A stretch of 64,000 nucleotides of DNA. Source: Agrococcus lahaulensis DSM 17612 (GTDB taxonomy: Bacteria > Actinomycetota > Actinomycetes > Actinomycetales > Microbacteriaceae). Below the pieces are notes generated by a model. The model had not been told where the DNA came from and did not search any database. It worked only from the letters and a program-made list of their open reading frames with translations. Location of the stretch: contig NZ_AULD01000006.1 of assembly GCF_000425105.1 (NCBI RefSeq), positions 595,137 through 659,136 of the forward strand, given 5' to 3'. The position numbers were made by a program, and so were the translations under genes. Shown here piece after piece: positions 18,109 to 26,815 of this stretch; position 1 is the first letter of the stretch; every line of letters begins with the position of its first letter.

Positions 18109-19206
18109 CTACGGGCTCGCGGGCGACGTGACCTCGATCTCGCCGGCGATGATCGCCGCCTCGACCTCGTCGAGCTGCGACTGCAGCTCCGGGTCGACCG
18201 AGCCCTCGAAGTCGTGGAACGGGGCGAGCCCCACGCCGCCGTTCTCGAGCGTGCCGACGTACGGCTCGTTCGAGAACTCACCGGCGGCGGCCTCCTCGAC
18301 GACCGTCTGGACGCCCGTCGACATGCCCTTCAGCACCGAGGTGAGGAAGAGGTCGGCGTAGTCGGGCGCGGTCTCGTACAGGTCGGCGTCGACGCCGACC
18401 ATCGCGATGCCCGAGTCGGCGCCCTGGTCGCGGATCGCCTCGGCCGCCGACAGGAAGATCGGGCCGCCGACCGGCATGAGCACGTCAGCGCCCTGGCCGA
18501 TGAACGTCTCCGCCATCGACTTCGCCTCCACGCCCGCGGCGAAGCCGCCGGTGAACGAGCCGGTCTGCGCGTCGACGTCCCAGCCGAGCACCTGCACGTC
18601 GGTGCCGTTCTGCTCGTTGTAGTACTCCGCGCCCTGCACGAAGCCGTCCATGAAGATCGTCACCGGCGGGATCTGGATGCCGCCCCAGGTGGCGATGATG
18701 CCTGACTCGGAGTACGAGGCGGCGGCGTAGCCGGCGAGGAACGCGGCCTGCGCCGTGTCGTAGACGATCGGGCGCACGTTCTCGGCCTCGACCGAGTTGT
18801 CGTCGATGATCGCGAAGTTGACGTCGGGGTTGGCCTCGGCGGCGGCACCCGTCGCCTCGGCGAGGTTGAAGCCGACGGAGACGACCATGTTGCAGCCCTG
18901 GTCGATGACGCTCGACAGGTTGGGCGCGTAGTCGGCGGGCGAGGCCGACTCGACCTCGATGGCCTCGACGCCGAGCGTCTCGGCGGCGGCGCGGAGGCCC
19001 TCGGCGCCGAGCTGGTTGAACGAGCGGTCGTCGAAGCCGCCCTCGTCCGAGACGATGCAGGGCGTGATGTCGACGGCCGCGGCGGCGTCCTCGGACGCGC
19101 CGGTCGTGCCGGACGGAGCCTCGGGTGCTGCGGCACAGCCGACGAGCAGGAGCGCGGCGCCGAGGGCGACGGCGCCGCCGCGCGCGGCAGAACGGGTGAA
19201 CTTCAA
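18109..19206 (-). CDS. BMP-family lipoprotein, nucleoside-binding (copy 1)
   Basis: 365 residues. A basic start (LKFTRSAARGG), hydrophobic segment and lipobox LLLVGC give a lipid-anchored mature protein starting at the Cys. The rest is a periplasmic-binding-protein fold of the Bmp/Med (PnrA) family: DEGGFDDRSFNQ, IIDDNSVEAENVRP, GYAAASYS, VGVDADLYETAP and GTLENGGVGLAPFHD. The TTG at 19206 is chosen because GGAGG stands seven bases upstream; the ATG further out would add a stretch without similarity. First gene of the importer unit and tandem to a paralogue at 19340-20413. Confidence 0.92.
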   Translation of the reverse strand: MKFTRSAARGGAVALGAALLLVGCAAAPEAPSGTTGASEDAAAAVDITPCIVSDEGGFDDRSFNQLGAEGLRAAAETLGVEAIEVESASPADYAPNLSSVIDQGCNMVVSVGFNLAEATGAAAEANPDVNFAIIDDNSVEAENVRPIVYDTAQAAFLAGYAAASYSESGIIATWGGIQIPPVTIFMDGFVQGAEYYNEQNGTDVQVLGWDVDAQTGSFTGGFAAGVEAKSMAETFIGQGADVLMPVGGPIFLSAAEAIRDQGADSGIAMVGVDADLYETAPDYADLFLTSVLKGMSTGVQTVVEEAAAGEFSNEPYVGTLENGGVGLAPFHDFEGSVDPELQSQLDEVEAAIIAGEIEVTSPASP

Positions 19207-19326
19207 GAGATCCTCCAGTGCAAAGGATGCTCGCCGCGACGCGGCGGAGCGCATGATGGTCGAGCATAGGCCCGCGACGACGCCCGCAATCGCCGCGGGA
19301 GGGCACCGCAACGCAATCGTTGCAAA

Positions 19327-19345
19327 CCCTGAGCCTCCGTCAGGG
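19327..19345 (-). terminator. Hairpin embedding the BMP2 stop codon
   Basis: CCCTGA / TCAGGG stem with a seven-base loop; the stop codon of the BMP2 gene (19342-19340) is part of the stem and the minus strand continues TTTGC. Just beyond it GCAACG-CAAT-CGTTGC forms another inverted repeat (about 19309-19324), which could be a second stem or an operator for the BMP1 promoter. Confidence 0.5.
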
Positions 19346-20413
19346 GCTCGAGGGCGAGTCCACGGTGATCTCCCCCGCGATGATCTGCTCGCGCAGCGCC
19401 TCGAGCTCGGACTTCGTCTCGTCGCTCACGCGCGCGTCGAGGTCGTGGAACGGGGCGATGTCGACGCCGCCGTTCTCGAGCGTGCCGATGATCGGCTCGT
19501 CCGAGATCGTGCCGTCGGCCGCGTCCTGCACAGCAGCGACCACCGCATCCTCGGTGTTCTTCAGCACGCTCGTGAGCAGCAGCGGGCGGAACTCGGCCGG
19601 GAGCGTCTCGTAGCCGTCGTTGTCGACCCAGAGGACGAGCGCGGCGCCGCCCGCGTCGAGCGAGGCGCGGAAGGCGCCCTCGCCGACCTGGCCCGCGACC
19701 GGCAGGATGACATCGGCGCCCTGCGCGATGAAGGCCTGCGTCTGCGTCTGGCCGAGGTTGACGTTCTCGAAGTCGCCGGTGAAGGTGCCGTCCTGCGACT
19801 CGGGGTCCCAGCCGAGCAGCTGCACGTCGGCGCCCTTCGCCTCGTTGTAGGCGTCGATGCCGGCGGCGAAGCCGTCCATGAAGAGCGTCACGGGAGGCTG
19901 GTTGCCGCCGCCGAAGGTCGCGACGACGCCCGTCTGGCTCACGGATGCGGCGGCGTAGCCGGCGAGGAACGCCGCTTGCGCGGTGTCGAAGACGATCGAG
20001 CGGACGTTGGGCGCCTCGACGATCTCGTCGACGATCGCGAACTGCACGTCGGGGTTCGCGGCGGCCTGCTCGGCCGTCGCGGCGGCGAGCTCGTAGCCGA
20101 CCGTGAGGACGAAGCCGCAGCCGGTGTCGACGGCGGCCTGGACGTTCGGCGCGAGGTCGCTCTCGGTCGTCGAGACGAGCACGTTGGCCTCGACGCCGAG
20201 CTCGGCCTCGGCGCGCTCCATGCCGGCCCAGCTCGTCTCGTTGAAGGAGCGGTCGTTGAGGCCGCCGGAGTTCGTGACCATCTGCGCGCACTCGAGCGAC
20301 TGCTCCGCATCGCCGGACGCGCCCGGCGCGGCGGTCTCCGCGGGCGGCGGTGCCGAGCAGCCGGCGAGCAGCAGCAGGGCGGCGAGCGCGGGGATGGCGA
20401 GCGAGCGGGCCAC
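19340..20413 (-). CDS. BMP-family lipoprotein, nucleoside-binding (copy 2)
   Basis: 357 residues. Signal peptide with lipobox ALLLLAGC at residues about 9-16, then the Bmp/PnrA fold: NSGGLNDRSFNETSW, IVDEIVEAPNVRSIVFDTAQ, DGFAAGIDAYN and GTLENGGVDIAPFHDLD. It is clearly a paralogue of the protein encoded at 18109-19206: the C-terminal GTLENGG...APFHD and the endings AGEITVDSPSSP and AGEIEVTSPASP are shared. GTG 20413 has AAGGAG upstream and a TACGAT box at the complement of 20441-20446. It probably feeds the same permease with a different ligand, but it may be transcribed separately. Confidence 0.9.
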   Translation of the reverse strand: MARSLAIPALAALLLLAGCSAPPPAETAAPGASGDAEQSLECAQMVTNSGGLNDRSFNETSWAGMERAEAELGVEANVLVSTTESDLAPNVQAAVDTGCGFVLTVGYELAAATAEQAAANPDVQFAIVDEIVEAPNVRSIVFDTAQAAFLAGYAAASVSQTGVVATFGGGNQPPVTLFMDGFAAGIDAYNEAKGADVQLLGWDPESQDGTFTGDFENVNLGQTQTQAFIAQGADVILPVAGQVGEGAFRASLDAGGAALVLWVDNDGYETLPAEFRPLLLTSVLKNTEDAVVAAVQDAADGTISDEPIIGTLENGGVDIAPFHDLDARVSDETKSELEALREQIIAGEITVDSPSSP

Positions 20414-20525
20414 GGTGTCTCCTTCGAGCGGGTCGGCGCCATCGTAACCGGCGCGCGAGGCGCGCGGTGCCGCCCCGTCGCGCGAGCGCGCTCGCCGGCG
20501 CCGAGCGGGGCGGATGCGCCCACGA

Positions 20526-20545
20526 GGGGCCGGCACGCCGGCCCC
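20526..20545 (-). terminator. Terminator hairpin after manC
   Basis: GGGGCCGGC / GCCGGCCCC nine-base inverted repeat with a two-base centre, 49 bases past the manC stop in the 181-base gap to BMP2. The rest of the gap is GC-rich and holds the BMP2 promoter. Confidence 0.5.
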
Positions 20546-20594
20546 GGTCGGGCGCGGCCGCCCCGGTCGAGCGCGGGAGCGCGGCGGCGGCCGC

Positions 20595-21707
20595 TCAGAG
20601 CACGTCGGTGTTGCCCGAGAGTCGCACCGCGTCGACGACCTTCTTCACGCGCTGCGCGTTGGCGGTCGTCGTCACGAGGAGGGCGTCGGGGGTGTCGACG
20701 ACCACGACGTCCTTGATGCCGACCACCGACACGATGCGGTTCGACTGCGACACGACGATGCCGCTCGCCGAGTCGGCGAGCACCGTGCCGGCGCTGCCGA
20801 GGATCGCGAGCCGGCCGCGCCGGCCGCCGTTGTGGAGCTTCGCGACCGCGGAGAAGTCGCCCACGTCGTCCCAGTCGAAGTGGCCCGGGACGACGACCAT
20901 GTTGCCGCGCGCGGCGGCCGGCTCGGCGACCGAGTAGTCGATCGCGATCTTCTTGAGCTGCGGCCACAGCCGGTCGACCGCGGGGCCGCGCTTCGCGGGC
21001 TCGTCCCACACCTCGGCGAGCTCGTCGATGTGCGCCGCGAGCTCGGGCTCCTCGCGCGCGAGCTCCTCGAGCAGCACGTCGGCCCGCGCGATGAACATGC
21101 CGGCGTTCCAGAAATACTCGCCGCTCTCGACGTAGCGCCGCGCCCGGTCGGCGGAGGGCTTCTCGACGAACTCGCGCACGATCGCCGCGCTCGGGGCGCC
21201 CTCGATCTCGGCCGGCCCGTTCGTGCGGATGTAGCCGAAGCCGATCGCCGGCTCCGTCGGGGTGATGCCGATCGTCGCGACTCTGCCCGATCGCGCCGCC
21301 GCGACCCCCTCGGCGACGGCGCGCCGGAACGATCGCTCGTCGTCGATGACGTGGTCGGCCGCGAACGAGCCGACGACGACGTCGGGCTCCCGCCGGCGCA
21401 GGATCGCGGCCGCGAGCGCGATCGCGACCGTCGAGTCGCGCGGCTCCGCCTCGAGCACGATGCTCGCGTCGTCGAGCTCCGGGATCTGCGCCTCGACCGC
21501 CGCCCGGTGCGCGCGCCCGGTGACGACGACCGTGCGGCCGGGGCCCGCGAGCGGCTGCAGCCGATCGAAGGTCGCGCGCAGGAGCGTCTTGCCGCTGCCG
21601 GTGAGGTCGTGGAGGAACTTCGGGGCGTCCGCGCGGGAGAGCGGCCACAGCCGCGATCCGACGCCGCCGGCGGGGATGATGCTGCAGAAGTCGTCGAGGG
21701 CGGGCAT
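20595..21707 (-). CDS. manC: Mannose-1-phosphate guanylyltransferase
   Basis: 370 residues. Makes GDP-mannose from GTP and mannose-1-phosphate for mannosylated lipids and glycans. Nucleotidyltransferase signature IIPAGGVGSRLWPLSRADAPK at the N-terminus; FAADHVI, IGFGYIRTN, VREFVEKPS and YFWNAGMFI are the conserved substrate-site segments, and a left-handed beta-helix tail ends the protein. It lacks the isomerase domain of bifunctional ManC. ATG 21707 lies seven bases after TAGAGT (complement of 21715-21720). Divergent from a mannosyltransferase-like gene. Confidence 0.95.
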   Translation of the reverse strand: MPALDDFCSIIPAGGVGSRLWPLSRADAPKFLHDLTGSGKTLLRATFDRLQPLAGPGRTVVVTGRAHRAAVEAQIPELDDASIVLEAEPRDSTVAIALAAAILRRREPDVVVGSFAADHVIDDERSFRRAVAEGVAAARSGRVATIGITPTEPAIGFGYIRTNGPAEIEGAPSAAIVREFVEKPSADRARRYVESGEYFWNAGMFIARADVLLEELAREEPELAAHIDELAEVWDEPAKRGPAVDRLWPQLKKIAIDYSVAEPAAARGNMVVVPGHFDWDDVGDFSAVAKLHNGGRRGRLAILGSAGTVLADSASGIVVSQSNRIVSVVGIKDVVVVDTPDALLVTTTANAQRVKKVVDAVRLSGNTDVL

Positions 21708-21714
21708 GCCGACG

Positions 21715-21799
21715 ACTCTAGGGGCCGAGCGCACGGGAGCCGGAGTTCACCCGCCGTTCACCGCTTCCGCGTGACGCGGTCAGGCATCCGCCCTACCGT
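21715..21799. promoter_or_regulatory. Divergent leaderless promoters (manC / glycosyltransferase)
   Basis: Minus: TAGAGT (complement of 21715-21720), seven bases from ATG 21707. Plus: TACCGT (21794-21799), seven bases from GTG 21807. Both transcripts would begin near their start codons, leaving about 75 bases of shared regulatory DNA. Confidence 0.6.
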
Positions 21800-21806
21800 G
21801 GGCCTC

Positions 21807-22958
21807 GTGCGCATCGAGCGGGTGGCCATCGTGACGGAGAGCTTCCTCCCCACCGTCAACGGCGTGACGACGTCGGTGTGCCGGGTGCTCGACCACCTCG
21901 TCGACACCGGCCGCGAGGCGATCGTCATCGCTCCGCGCTGCGGCGCGCCGCTGCACTACCGGGGCGTGCCGGTGCACGAGGTGCCCTCGGTCGCGTACCG
22001 GCAGTTCCCCGTCGGGCTCCCGAGCCCGCAGGTCGCCGCGCTCCTCGCGCGCTTCCAGCCCGACGTGCTCCACGCCGCGAGCCCCTTCATGCTCGGCGGC
22101 CAGGCGATCGCCGAGGCCGCCCGCATCGGGCTGCCGAGCGTCGCGGTCTACCAGACCGACGTCGCGGGCTTCGCGCGCCGCAACCGGCTCGGCGCGGGCG
22201 CCGCCTTCGCGTGGCACGTCATCCGCCTCATCCACAACGCCGCCGACCGCACGCTCGCCCCCTCGAGCGCCGCGATCGCCGACCTCCGGGACGCGGGCGT
22301 CAAGCGCGTGCACGCGTGGGTGCGCGGCGTCGACCTCGCCGGCTTCCACCCCGACAACCGCCTCGGTCCCGCCGCGGCGAGCCTCCGTCGCCGGATCGCG
22401 CCGGACGGCGAGACGATCGTCGGCTACGTCGGCCGCGTCGCCCCCGAGAAGGGGCTCGAGCGCCTGCGCGCGCTCGAGGGGCTCGACGGCATCCGGCTCG
22501 TGATCGTGGGCGACGGCCCCGGCATGGCCGACACCCGGCGGCAGCTCGCTCCCCTCGCGCCGGTCTTCCTCGGCCAGCTGCAGGGCGCGCCGCTCCGCGC
22601 CGCGTACGCGGCGATGGATGCGTTCGTCCACACCGGCGCGGAGGAGACGTTCGGGCAGACCCTGCAGGAGGCCGCCGCGAGCGGCCTGCCGGTCGTCGCG
22701 CCGCGCGCGGGAGGCCCCATCGACCTCGTCGACCACGCCACGACCGGCTTCCTCTTCGAGCCCGACGACGCATCCGAGCTCCGGAGCGCGATCCGGGCGC
22801 TCGTCGAGGACCCGGCGATGCGGTCCCGGATGGGCGAGGCCGGTCGGCGACGCGTGCTCGGCCGGTCGTGGTCGGCGGTGTGCGACCAGCTGCTCGACCA
22901 CTACCGAGCGGCGGCCCGGCGCGCGCTGCGCGGCGCCGACGGCCTCGTGGACGCCTAG
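21807..22958 (+). CDS. Family-4 glycosyltransferase, probably GDP-mannose-dependent
   Basis: 383 residues, GT-B fold. The N-terminal domain opens RIERVAIVTESFLPTVNGVT and the nucleotide-sugar domain has GYVGRVAPEKGLERL, IVGDGPG, and the GT4 E-x7-E motif in GAEETFGQTLQEAAASGLPV. These features match actinobacterial alpha-mannosyltransferases (MgtA/PimB' group). The divergent manC gene, which makes GDP-mannose, supports a mannose donor and a role in glycolipid or lipomannan-like synthesis; the acceptor is unknown. GTG 21807 is favoured by the TACCGT box at seven bases. Confidence 0.9.
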   Translation: MRIERVAIVTESFLPTVNGVTTSVCRVLDHLVDTGREAIVIAPRCGAPLHYRGVPVHEVPSVAYRQFPVGLPSPQVAALLARFQPDVLHAASPFMLGGQAIAEAARIGLPSVAVYQTDVAGFARRNRLGAGAAFAWHVIRLIHNAADRTLAPSSAAIADLRDAGVKRVHAWVRGVDLAGFHPDNRLGPAAASLRRRIAPDGETIVGYVGRVAPEKGLERLRALEGLDGIRLVIVGDGPGMADTRRQLAPLAPVFLGQLQGAPLRAAYAAMDAFVHTGAEETFGQTLQEAAASGLPVVAPRAGGPIDLVDHATTGFLFEPDDASELRSAIRALVEDPAMRSRMGEAGRRRVLGRSWSAVCDQLLDHYRAAARRALRGADGLVDA

Positions 22959-22994
22959 GACGCTCGGGCCCGCGACCGTCCGCCGAGAGCGTCC
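22958..22994 (+). terminator. Hairpin after the glycosyltransferase gene
   Basis: GGACGCTC (starting at the last base of the TAG stop) pairs with GAGCGTCC at 22987-22994; the loop is 21 bases. It separates the glycosyltransferase from the sdh operon. Confidence 0.4.
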
Positions 22995-23046
22995 GCGCCG
23001 TCGACCCCGGATGGGGAGCGGACCGGAGCAGCGTGCCCCGCGGGCA

Positions 23047-23084
23047 TAGGATGGAGGCACTAGCCCGGTCAATCCTTGGAGGGA
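23047..23084 (+). promoter_or_regulatory. sdh operon -10 box and ribosome site
   Basis: TAGGAT at 23047-23052 is the best -10 candidate, giving a leader of about 30 bases. A strong GGAGGGA follows at 23078-23084, seven bases before the GTG of sdhC. No -35 hexamer is clear. Confidence 0.5.
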
Positions 23085-23090
23085 ACGCGC

Positions 23091-23528
23091 GTGTCTGAGA
23101 CATCGAGCAGCCTCACCCTCCCCGACCCCGCGCCCCAGAAGACCTCGTTCAGCGGCACGCTGTATCGCGGCAACGAGGGCATGTGGTCGTGGGTGCTGCA
23201 CCGCATCACCGGTGTGGCGATCTACTTCTTCCTGCTGGTGCACGTGCTCGACACGGCACTCATCCGCGTGAGCCCCGAGGCGTACAACGCCGTCATGGCC
23301 ACCTACAAGAACCCCATCATGGGGCTCGGCGAGACGGTGCTCGTCGGCGCCGTCGTGCTCCACGCGCTCAACGGCCTGCGCGTCATCATGGTCGACGTCT
23401 GGCCGTGGGCGACGCGCAACCAGCGCCCGCTGTTCTGGATCGTCATGGGGCTCGTCGTCGTGCTCATGGCGTACTTCGTGCCGAACCACCTCATCAACGT
23501 CTTCTCGCCGATGGAGGGTGGCCACTGA
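23091..23528 (+). CDS. sdhC: Succinate dehydrogenase cytochrome b556 subunit
   Basis: 145 residues with three transmembrane helices. The conserved entry SGTLYRGNEGMWSWVLHRITG contains the quinone-site Ser/Arg, and FFLLVHVLDTALI and VVLHALNGLRV provide the haem-ligand histidines. Anchors SdhAB and passes electrons to menaquinone. The GTG at 23091 has a strong ribosome site (GGAGGGA); an upstream ATG in frame would bury it. First gene of sdhCDAB; its TGA overlaps the sdhD ATG by one base. Confidence 0.95.
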   Translation: MSETSSSLTLPDPAPQKTSFSGTLYRGNEGMWSWVLHRITGVAIYFFLLVHVLDTALIRVSPEAYNAVMATYKNPIMGLGETVLVGAVVLHALNGLRVIMVDVWPWATRNQRPLFWIVMGLVVVLMAYFVPNHLINVFSPMEGGH

Positions 23529-23980
23529 TGACCGCCACGATCGAGAACCCGAACTACGCCTACCCCGCGCGCTCGAAGCGCGGCCCGAGCTTCGAGAAGG
23601 CCGGCTGGATCTTCATGCGCGCCTCGGGCGTCGTGCTGGTCGTGCTGATCTTCGGCCACCTCGCCTACAACCTCATCTGGACGCCGGGCGGCATCCACGC
23701 CATCGACTTCGGCTTCGTGGGCGGCAAGCTCGCCGACCCGTTCTGGCAGTGGTGGGACGTCACGATGCTCTGGCTCGCGATCCTGCACGGCTCGAACGGC
23801 ATGCGCACCATCGTGAACGACTACGTGCACAAGCCGCGCATCCGCCAGATCGCGCTCGGCGCGATCGCGGTCGCCGCAGTGATCCTCATCCTGCTCGGCA
23901 CGCTCATCACGTTCACGTTCGACCCCTGCCCGCCGACCGCAGACCCCTCGCTGCTGCCGTCGTTCTGCGCAGACCTCTAA
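23528..23980 (+). CDS. sdhD: Succinate dehydrogenase hydrophobic membrane anchor
   Basis: 150 residues, three transmembrane helices (about 27-50, 75-97, 110-133). It carries the SdhD pattern: FMRASGVVLVVLIFGHL with the haem His, the aromatic WQWWDVTMLWLAILHGSNGMR, and NDYVHKPRIR. ATG 23528 overlaps the sdhC stop (TGATG). The C-terminus has two cysteines in a Pro-rich tail outside the last helix. Forms the quinone-reducing membrane part with SdhC. Confidence 0.94.
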   Translation: MTATIENPNYAYPARSKRGPSFEKAGWIFMRASGVVLVVLIFGHLAYNLIWTPGGIHAIDFGFVGGKLADPFWQWWDVTMLWLAILHGSNGMRTIVNDYVHKPRIRQIALGAIAVAAVILILLGTLITFTFDPCPPTADPSLLPSFCADL

Positions 23981-24007
23981 GCACGAGATCCGGAGATCCC
24001 CAGGTAC

Positions 24008-25795
24008 ATGGCTGAGACGAGTTCCGTCACCGACGGCATCCACTACCACCAGCACGACGTCCTCATCATCGGCGGCGGCGGCGCGGGCATGCGCGCCGCG
24101 ATCGAAGCCGCCCCGAAGGCGTCGACCGCCGTCATCACGAAGCTCTACCCGACCCGCTCCCACACGGGCGCGGCGCAGGGCGGCATGGCCGCCGCGCTCG
24201 CGAACGTCGAGGAGGACAGCAACGAGTGGCACACCTACGACACGGTCAAGGGCGGTGACTACCTCACCGACCAGGACTCGGCCGAGATCCTGACGCGCGA
24301 GGCCATCGACGCGGTCTACGACCTCGAGAACATGGGCCTGCCGTTCAACCGAACGCCGGACGGCAAGATCGACCAGCGCCGCTTCGGCGGCCACACGCGC
24401 GACCACGGCAAGGCGCCCGTGCGCCGCGCGTGCTACGCCGCCGACCGCACCGGCCACATGATCCTGCAGACGCTGTACCAGAACTGCGTCAAGCACGGCG
24501 TCGAGTTCTTCAACGAGTTCTACGCGCTCGACCTCATCATGACCGAGACGCCCGAGGGCAAGCGCGTCGCGGGCGTCGTCGCCTACGAGCTCGCGACGGG
24601 CGAGATCCACGTCTTCCAGGGCAAGGCGGTCGTCTTCGCGACCGGCGGCTTCGGCAAGATCTACAAGACCACCTCGAACGCCCACACCCTCACGGGCGAC
24701 GGCGTCGGCATCATCTGGCGCAAGGGCCTGCCGCTCGAGGACATGGAGTTCTACCAGTTCCACCCGACGGGCCTCGCGGGCCTCGGCATCCTCCTCACCG
24801 AGGGTGCGCGCGGCGAGGGCGCGATCCTCCGCAACGCCTCGGGCGAGCGCTTCATGGAGCGCTACGCGCCGACCATCAAGGACCTCGCGCCGCGCGACAT
24901 CGTCGCGCGCTCGATGGTGCAGGAGGTGCTCGACGGCCGCGGCGCCGGTCCGAACAAGGACTACGTCTACCTCGACTGCACCCACCTCGGCGCCGAGGTG
25001 CTCGAGACGAAGCTGCCCGACATCACCGAGTTCGCCCGCACCTACCTCGGCGTCGACCCGGTCGTCGAGCGCGTGCCCGTCTACCCGACCGCGCACTACG
25101 CGATGGGCGGCATCCCGACGAACAACGACGCCGAGGTGCTCGCCGACAACGAGACGGTCATCCCCGGCCTGTACGCGGCCGGCGAATGCGCGTGCGTCTC
25201 GGTGCACGGCGCGAACCGCCTCGGCACGAACTCGCTGCTCGACATCAACGTGTTCGGCAAGCGCGCCGGCAACAACGCCGTCGCCTACGCGAAGACGGCC
25301 GACTTCGTCGACCTGCCGGCGGATGCGGCCGACGGCGTCGTGAAGATGCTCGCGCAGCTGCGCGAGGGCACGGGCACCGAGTCGGTCGCCGAGATCCGCA
25401 AGGCCCTGCAGGAGACGATGGACCGCAACGCCCAGGTCTTCCGCACCGAGGAGACGCTGCAGACGGCGCTCGCCGACATCGCGAAGCTCCGCTCCCGCTA
25501 CCCGAACGTGCGCATCCACGACCGCGGGCGGCGCTTCAACACCGACCTGCTCGAGGCCGTCGAGCTCGGCTTCCTGCTCGACCTCGCGGAGGTCGTCGTC
25601 GTCTCGGCGATCAACCGCAAGGAGTCGCGCGGCGCGCACATGCGCGACGACTACCCCACGCGCGACGACGTGAACTTCATGCAGCACACGATGGCGTACC
25701 GGACGGCCGCCGAGACGGGCGCCAGCCAGGGCATCCGCCTCGACTGGAAGCCGGTGCGCGTGACCCACTACCAGCCGACGGAGCGGAAGTACTGA
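24008..25795 (+). CDS. sdhA: Succinate dehydrogenase flavoprotein subunit
   Basis: 595 residues, normal family length. It oxidises succinate to fumarate at a covalently bound FAD. The FAD dinucleotide fold begins DVLIIGGGGAGMRAAIEAA; the flavinylated His lies in TRSHTGAAQGGM, the active-site segment in FHPTGLAG and EGARGEGAILRN, and the catalytic Arg around RDIVARSM. The start 28 bases past sdhD has GGAGA-type sequence upstream. Overlaps sdhB by one base. Receives succinate that the catabolic cluster at 51711-57209 may produce. Confidence 0.97.
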   Translation: MAETSSVTDGIHYHQHDVLIIGGGGAGMRAAIEAAPKASTAVITKLYPTRSHTGAAQGGMAAALANVEEDSNEWHTYDTVKGGDYLTDQDSAEILTREAIDAVYDLENMGLPFNRTPDGKIDQRRFGGHTRDHGKAPVRRACYAADRTGHMILQTLYQNCVKHGVEFFNEFYALDLIMTETPEGKRVAGVVAYELATGEIHVFQGKAVVFATGGFGKIYKTTSNAHTLTGDGVGIIWRKGLPLEDMEFYQFHPTGLAGLGILLTEGARGEGAILRNASGERFMERYAPTIKDLAPRDIVARSMVQEVLDGRGAGPNKDYVYLDCTHLGAEVLETKLPDITEFARTYLGVDPVVERVPVYPTAHYAMGGIPTNNDAEVLADNETVIPGLYAAGECACVSVHGANRLGTNSLLDINVFGKRAGNNAVAYAKTADFVDLPADAADGVVKMLAQLREGTGTESVAEIRKALQETMDRNAQVFRTEETLQTALADIAKLRSRYPNVRIHDRGRRFNTDLLEAVELGFLLDLAEVVVVSAINRKESRGAHMRDDYPTRDDVNFMQHTMAYRTAAETGASQGIRLDWKPVRVTHYQPTERKY

Positions 25796-26757
25796 TGAGC
25801 GACACCCAGCTGCCACAGGGCGACCCGAAGGGCCAGGACTCGGGCGTGCACCCCGCGCACAGCGGCCCGACCGGCGCGCCGACGCCGATGGCCGACCGCC
25901 CCGACACCGCCTCGACCGACGACCAGTCGAGCGCGCACCAGGTCGCCGAGGCCGCCGCGCAGTCGTCGACCGAGCCGAAGCCGGTCGAGAACGAGTACGA
26001 CGGCGCCGACCGCGAGACGCAGCCCGCCCCGTCGCACGACGTGCCCGAGTCGTTCAACGTGACCGTGATCGTGCGCCGCTACGACCCCGAGGTCGACGAC
26101 GAGCCGCGCTGGGTCGACTACGACGTCCAGATGTACCCGACCGAGCGCATCCTCGACGCCCTCCACCGCATCAAGTGGGAGCAGGACCCGAGCCTCGCGT
26201 TCCGCCGCTCGTGCGCGCACGGCATCTGCGGCTCCGACGCCATGCGCATCAACGGCAAGAACCGCCTCGCCTGCAAGGCGCTCGTGAAGGACTTCGACAT
26301 CTCGAAGCCCATCTACGTCGAGGCGATCAAGGGCCTGCCGCTCGAGAAGGACCTCATCGTCAACATGGAGCCGTTCTTCGACTCCTACCGCGAGATCCAG
26401 CCCTTCCTCCAGGCGGCCTCGAAGCCCGAGAAGGAGCGCCACCAGACGATCGCCCAGCGCGAGCGCTTCGACGACACCACGAAGTGCATCCTGTGCGCGG
26501 CGTGCACGACCTCGTGCCCCGTGTTCTGGACCGACGGGCAGTACTTCGGCCCGGCCGCGATCGTGAACGCGCACCGCTTCATCTTCGACTCGCGCGACGA
26601 GGCGAGCCAGGTGCGCCTCGACATCCTCAACGACAAGGAGGGCGTGTGGCGCTGCCGCACGACCTTCAACTGCACGGATGCGTGCCCGCGCGGCATCCAG
26701 GTCACCAAGGCGATCGCAGAGGTCAAGCAGGCGCTCATCTCGGGCGTCAAGCTCTAG
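25795..26757 (+). CDS. sdhB: Succinate dehydrogenase iron-sulfur subunit, extended N-terminus
   Basis: 320 residues, some 70-80 longer than usual SdhB. The conserved part starts near residue 83 (VPESFNVTVIVRRYDPE). The 2Fe-2S site is SCAHGICGSDAM with a later C in RLAC; the 4Fe-4S site is CILCAACTTSCP and the 3Fe-4S site CRTTFNCTDACPRG. Residues 1-82 are a polar, Pro/Gln/Ser/Asp-rich segment without predicted structure. ATG 25795 overlaps the sdhA stop (TGATG), the same coupling as sdhC-sdhD, so I keep it; the internal ATG before ADRPDTAS (residue 32) is the alternative. Confidence 0.95.
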   Translation: MSDTQLPQGDPKGQDSGVHPAHSGPTGAPTPMADRPDTASTDDQSSAHQVAEAAAQSSTEPKPVENEYDGADRETQPAPSHDVPESFNVTVIVRRYDPEVDDEPRWVDYDVQMYPTERILDALHRIKWEQDPSLAFRRSCAHGICGSDAMRINGKNRLACKALVKDFDISKPIYVEAIKGLPLEKDLIVNMEPFFDSYREIQPFLQAASKPEKERHQTIAQRERFDDTTKCILCAACTTSCPVFWTDGQYFGPAAIVNAHRFIFDSRDEASQVRLDILNDKEGVWRCRTTFNCTDACPRGIQVTKAIAEVKQALISGVKL

Positions 26758-26815
26758 CGAGCCTGCCTTCGAAGGGCCCAGGAGATTGTTAGCCTGGCAA
26801 CGTATCGTCGCGGCC

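Noticed and set aside
24430..25794. Long plus-strand frame upstream of and continuous with sdhB
   Set aside because: It is the +1 frame of sdhA; the real sdhB start is ATG 25795 at the sdhA stop.
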